Source: Halomonas fontilapidosi (GTDB taxonomy: Bacteria > Pseudomonadota > Gammaproteobacteria > Pseudomonadales > Halomonadaceae). Taken from it: a DNA stretch of 64,000 nucleotides. A model generated the notes under the pieces. That model was not told the origin of the DNA, searched no databases, and saw only the letters and a program-made list of their open reading frames with translations. The stretch covers positions 62,001 through 126,000 of the forward strand of contig NZ_JACHXQ010000009.1 of the NCBI RefSeq assembly GCF_014192285.1. Direction: 5' to 3'. Of this stretch, positions 63,185 through 64,000 are shown piece after piece; position 1 is the stretch's first letter, and every line of letters starts with the position of its first letter. The position numbers and the translations under genes are program-made.

Positions 63185-63649
63185 ATGGTCACCTTGACGA
63201 TCAACGGCAGGGAACATGAGCTCGATGTTCCGGACAACATGCCGCTCCTCTGGGCCCTGCGTGACATTGTGGGCCTGAGAGGCACCAAGTTCGGCTGCGG
63301 TATCGCCGAGTGCGGAGCATGTACCGTTCATCTGGATGGCGCAGCGACGCGCGCTTGCATCACGCCGGTCTCCGCTGTCCAGGGCAGGGAGGTGACCACC
63401 ATCGAGGCCATGGCCGACGATGCCGTGGGCCAGCGCGTACAGGCGGCCTGGCTGGACCTCGGCGTCGCCCAGTGCGGTTACTGTCAGGGTGGACAGATCA
63501 TGAACGCTACCGCCTTGCTCAAGACAACCCCCGAGCCTGACACCCAGGACATCGTTGACGCCATGGCCGGCAACCTGTGTCGGTGCGGTACCTACAATCG
63601 CATTCTGGCCGCCATCGAGCGGGCTTCGGGCAAGGAGGCCAGCTCATGA
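63185..63649 (+). CDS. (2Fe-2S) subunit, isoquinoline 1-oxidoreductase alpha type
   Basis: A 154-residue protein with two [2Fe-2S] sites: [17 protein letters not shown] (plant-type ferredoxin) and [16 protein letters not shown] plus [12 protein letters not shown]. It is the small subunit of xanthine-oxidase-family molybdenum enzymes of the IorA type. Begins [15 protein letters not shown]. It passes electrons from the large subunit, whose gene overlaps by four bases. ACCAGGAGAGG before ATG 63185. Confidence 0.92.
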   Translation: MVTLTINGREHELDVPDNMPLLWALRDIVGLRGTKFGCGIAECGACTVHLDGAATRACITPVSAVQGREVTTIEAMADDAVGQRVQAAWLDLGVAQCGYCQGGQIMNATALLKTTPEPDTQDIVDAMAGNLCRCGTYNRILAAIERASGKEASS

Positions 63650-64000
63650 GTTACGCAAACGACAGGCTGCTGCTTGCCAACGTCAGTCGCCGTGGTCTTC
63701 TGAAAGGGCTGGTCGGCGGCTCGGCCCTGCTGCTGGCCGCGCGATGGGATCTGGGGCTGGCCAGTGAAACGGCCCAGTTCGGTGCCGGCGCCATGCCCGG
63801 TGGCTGGGTGGATGACCCGAATGTGTTTATCCACATCGACAGCGATGGTGGGGTGACCATCATCAACAATCGTGCCGAGATGGGGCAGGGCATCCGCACG
63901 AGTCTGGTCATGGTCGCCGCCGATGAACTCGGCGCCGACTGGGACCGCGTTCGGGCGCAGCAGGCGAATGCCGATCAGGACAAGTACGGCAACCAGAACA
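63646..64000 (+). CDS. Molybdopterin-binding subunit, isoquinoline 1-oxidoreductase beta type (5' part)
   Basis: The first 118 codons of a large subunit. It has a Tat-type signal ([20 protein letters not shown]), then [38 protein letters not shown], the usual N-terminal part of IorB-like enzymes. With the upstream (2Fe-2S) protein it would hydroxylate N-heterocycles or oxidise aldehydes in the periplasm. ATG overlaps the previous stop (ATGA). The gene continues past the window, so the molybdenum site cannot be checked. Confidence 0.9.
   Translation, partial: MSYANDRLLLANVSRRGLLKGLVGGSALLLAARWDLGLASETAQFGAGAMPGGWVDDPNVFIHIDSDGGVTIINNRAEMGQGIRTSLVMVAADELGADWDRVRAQQANADQDKYGNQN

Overview
The window is GC-rich DNA with densely packed genes, short intergenic gaps, many ATGA-type start/stop overlaps and acidic proteins. 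This gene set (arginine deiminase operon with an N-type ATPase, three TRAP-type uptake loci counting a DctPQM set and a TAXI set, glutarate hydroxylase, a Na+/solute symporter and two cation:proton antiporters) points to a halophilic or marine gammaproteobacterium, most likely Halomonadaceae. That assignment is inference from gene content. No rRNA, tRNA, CRISPR array or intact insertion sequence was seen.

Layout. 0-2.7 kb: the 5' part of a Cu/Zn superoxide dismutase gene, then a partial tandem duplication of an AhpD-like peroxidase gene. The first copy is frameshifted and fused to the C-terminal remnant of a DUF3427 helicase-type protein. 2.8-5.8 kb: a hypothetical protein, then a TPP riboswitch controlling a sodium:solute symporter and a cysteine-free TenA, which is a thiamine-precursor salvage module. 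5.9-7.6 kb: ilvD. 7.9-19.2 kb: one continuous operon holding a YfcC-type carrier, arcABC (arginine deiminase pathway) and a complete nine-gene N-ATPase (atpDCQRBEFAG). 19.5-20.6 kb: a 62-residue protein and an SDR dehydrogenase.

20.7-28.2 kb (minus strand): a three-subunit molybdenum reductase of the tetrathionate/selenate reductase type (B, C, A), followed by a protein fusing an NADH-dehydrogenase-like flavoprotein to selenide,water dikinase. An FNR/ANR-type box lies upstream. 28.4-38.3 kb: a small HTH protein, a DctPQM TRAP transporter, then (divergent) glutarate 2-hydroxylase and L-2-hydroxyglutarate oxidase, followed by a TAXI-type TRAP transporter with its DUF1850 protein. 38.4-40.8 kb: an Ala/Glu-rich lipoprotein, and purE-purK. 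41.0-44.7 kb: a membrane flavin reductase with a cytochrome b5-like partner, an antiporter and a class I glutamine amidotransferase.

44.7-49.9 kb (minus): DUF1338 protein, astE and a basic-amino-acid ABC transporter. 50.1-53.3 kb: methyltransferase, wrbA and a second antiporter. 53.4-55.2 kb (minus): a sulfide:quinone-oxidoreductase-like flavoprotein and a small membrane protein. 55.3-57.5 kb: D-malate/tartrate dehydrogenase and its divergent LysR regulator. 57.5-64 kb: a GT4 glycosyltransferase, a TVP38-type membrane protein, mtfA, a GNAT-nitrilase fusion, an EamA exporter and the start of an isoquinoline-1-oxidoreductase-like pair.

How the genes fit together. The main theme is amino-acid-driven energy and ion balance. 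The deiminase pathway makes ATP from arginine, and the co-transcribed N-ATPase is expected to spend ATP on ion export. AstE, DUF1338 and the ABC transporter add aerobic arginine/lysine catabolism, and GlaH-LhgO turn lysine-derived glutarate into 2-oxoglutarate. The best candidates for something under-described are the arcABC/N-ATPase super-operon and the selD-fusion/molybdenum-reductase operon.
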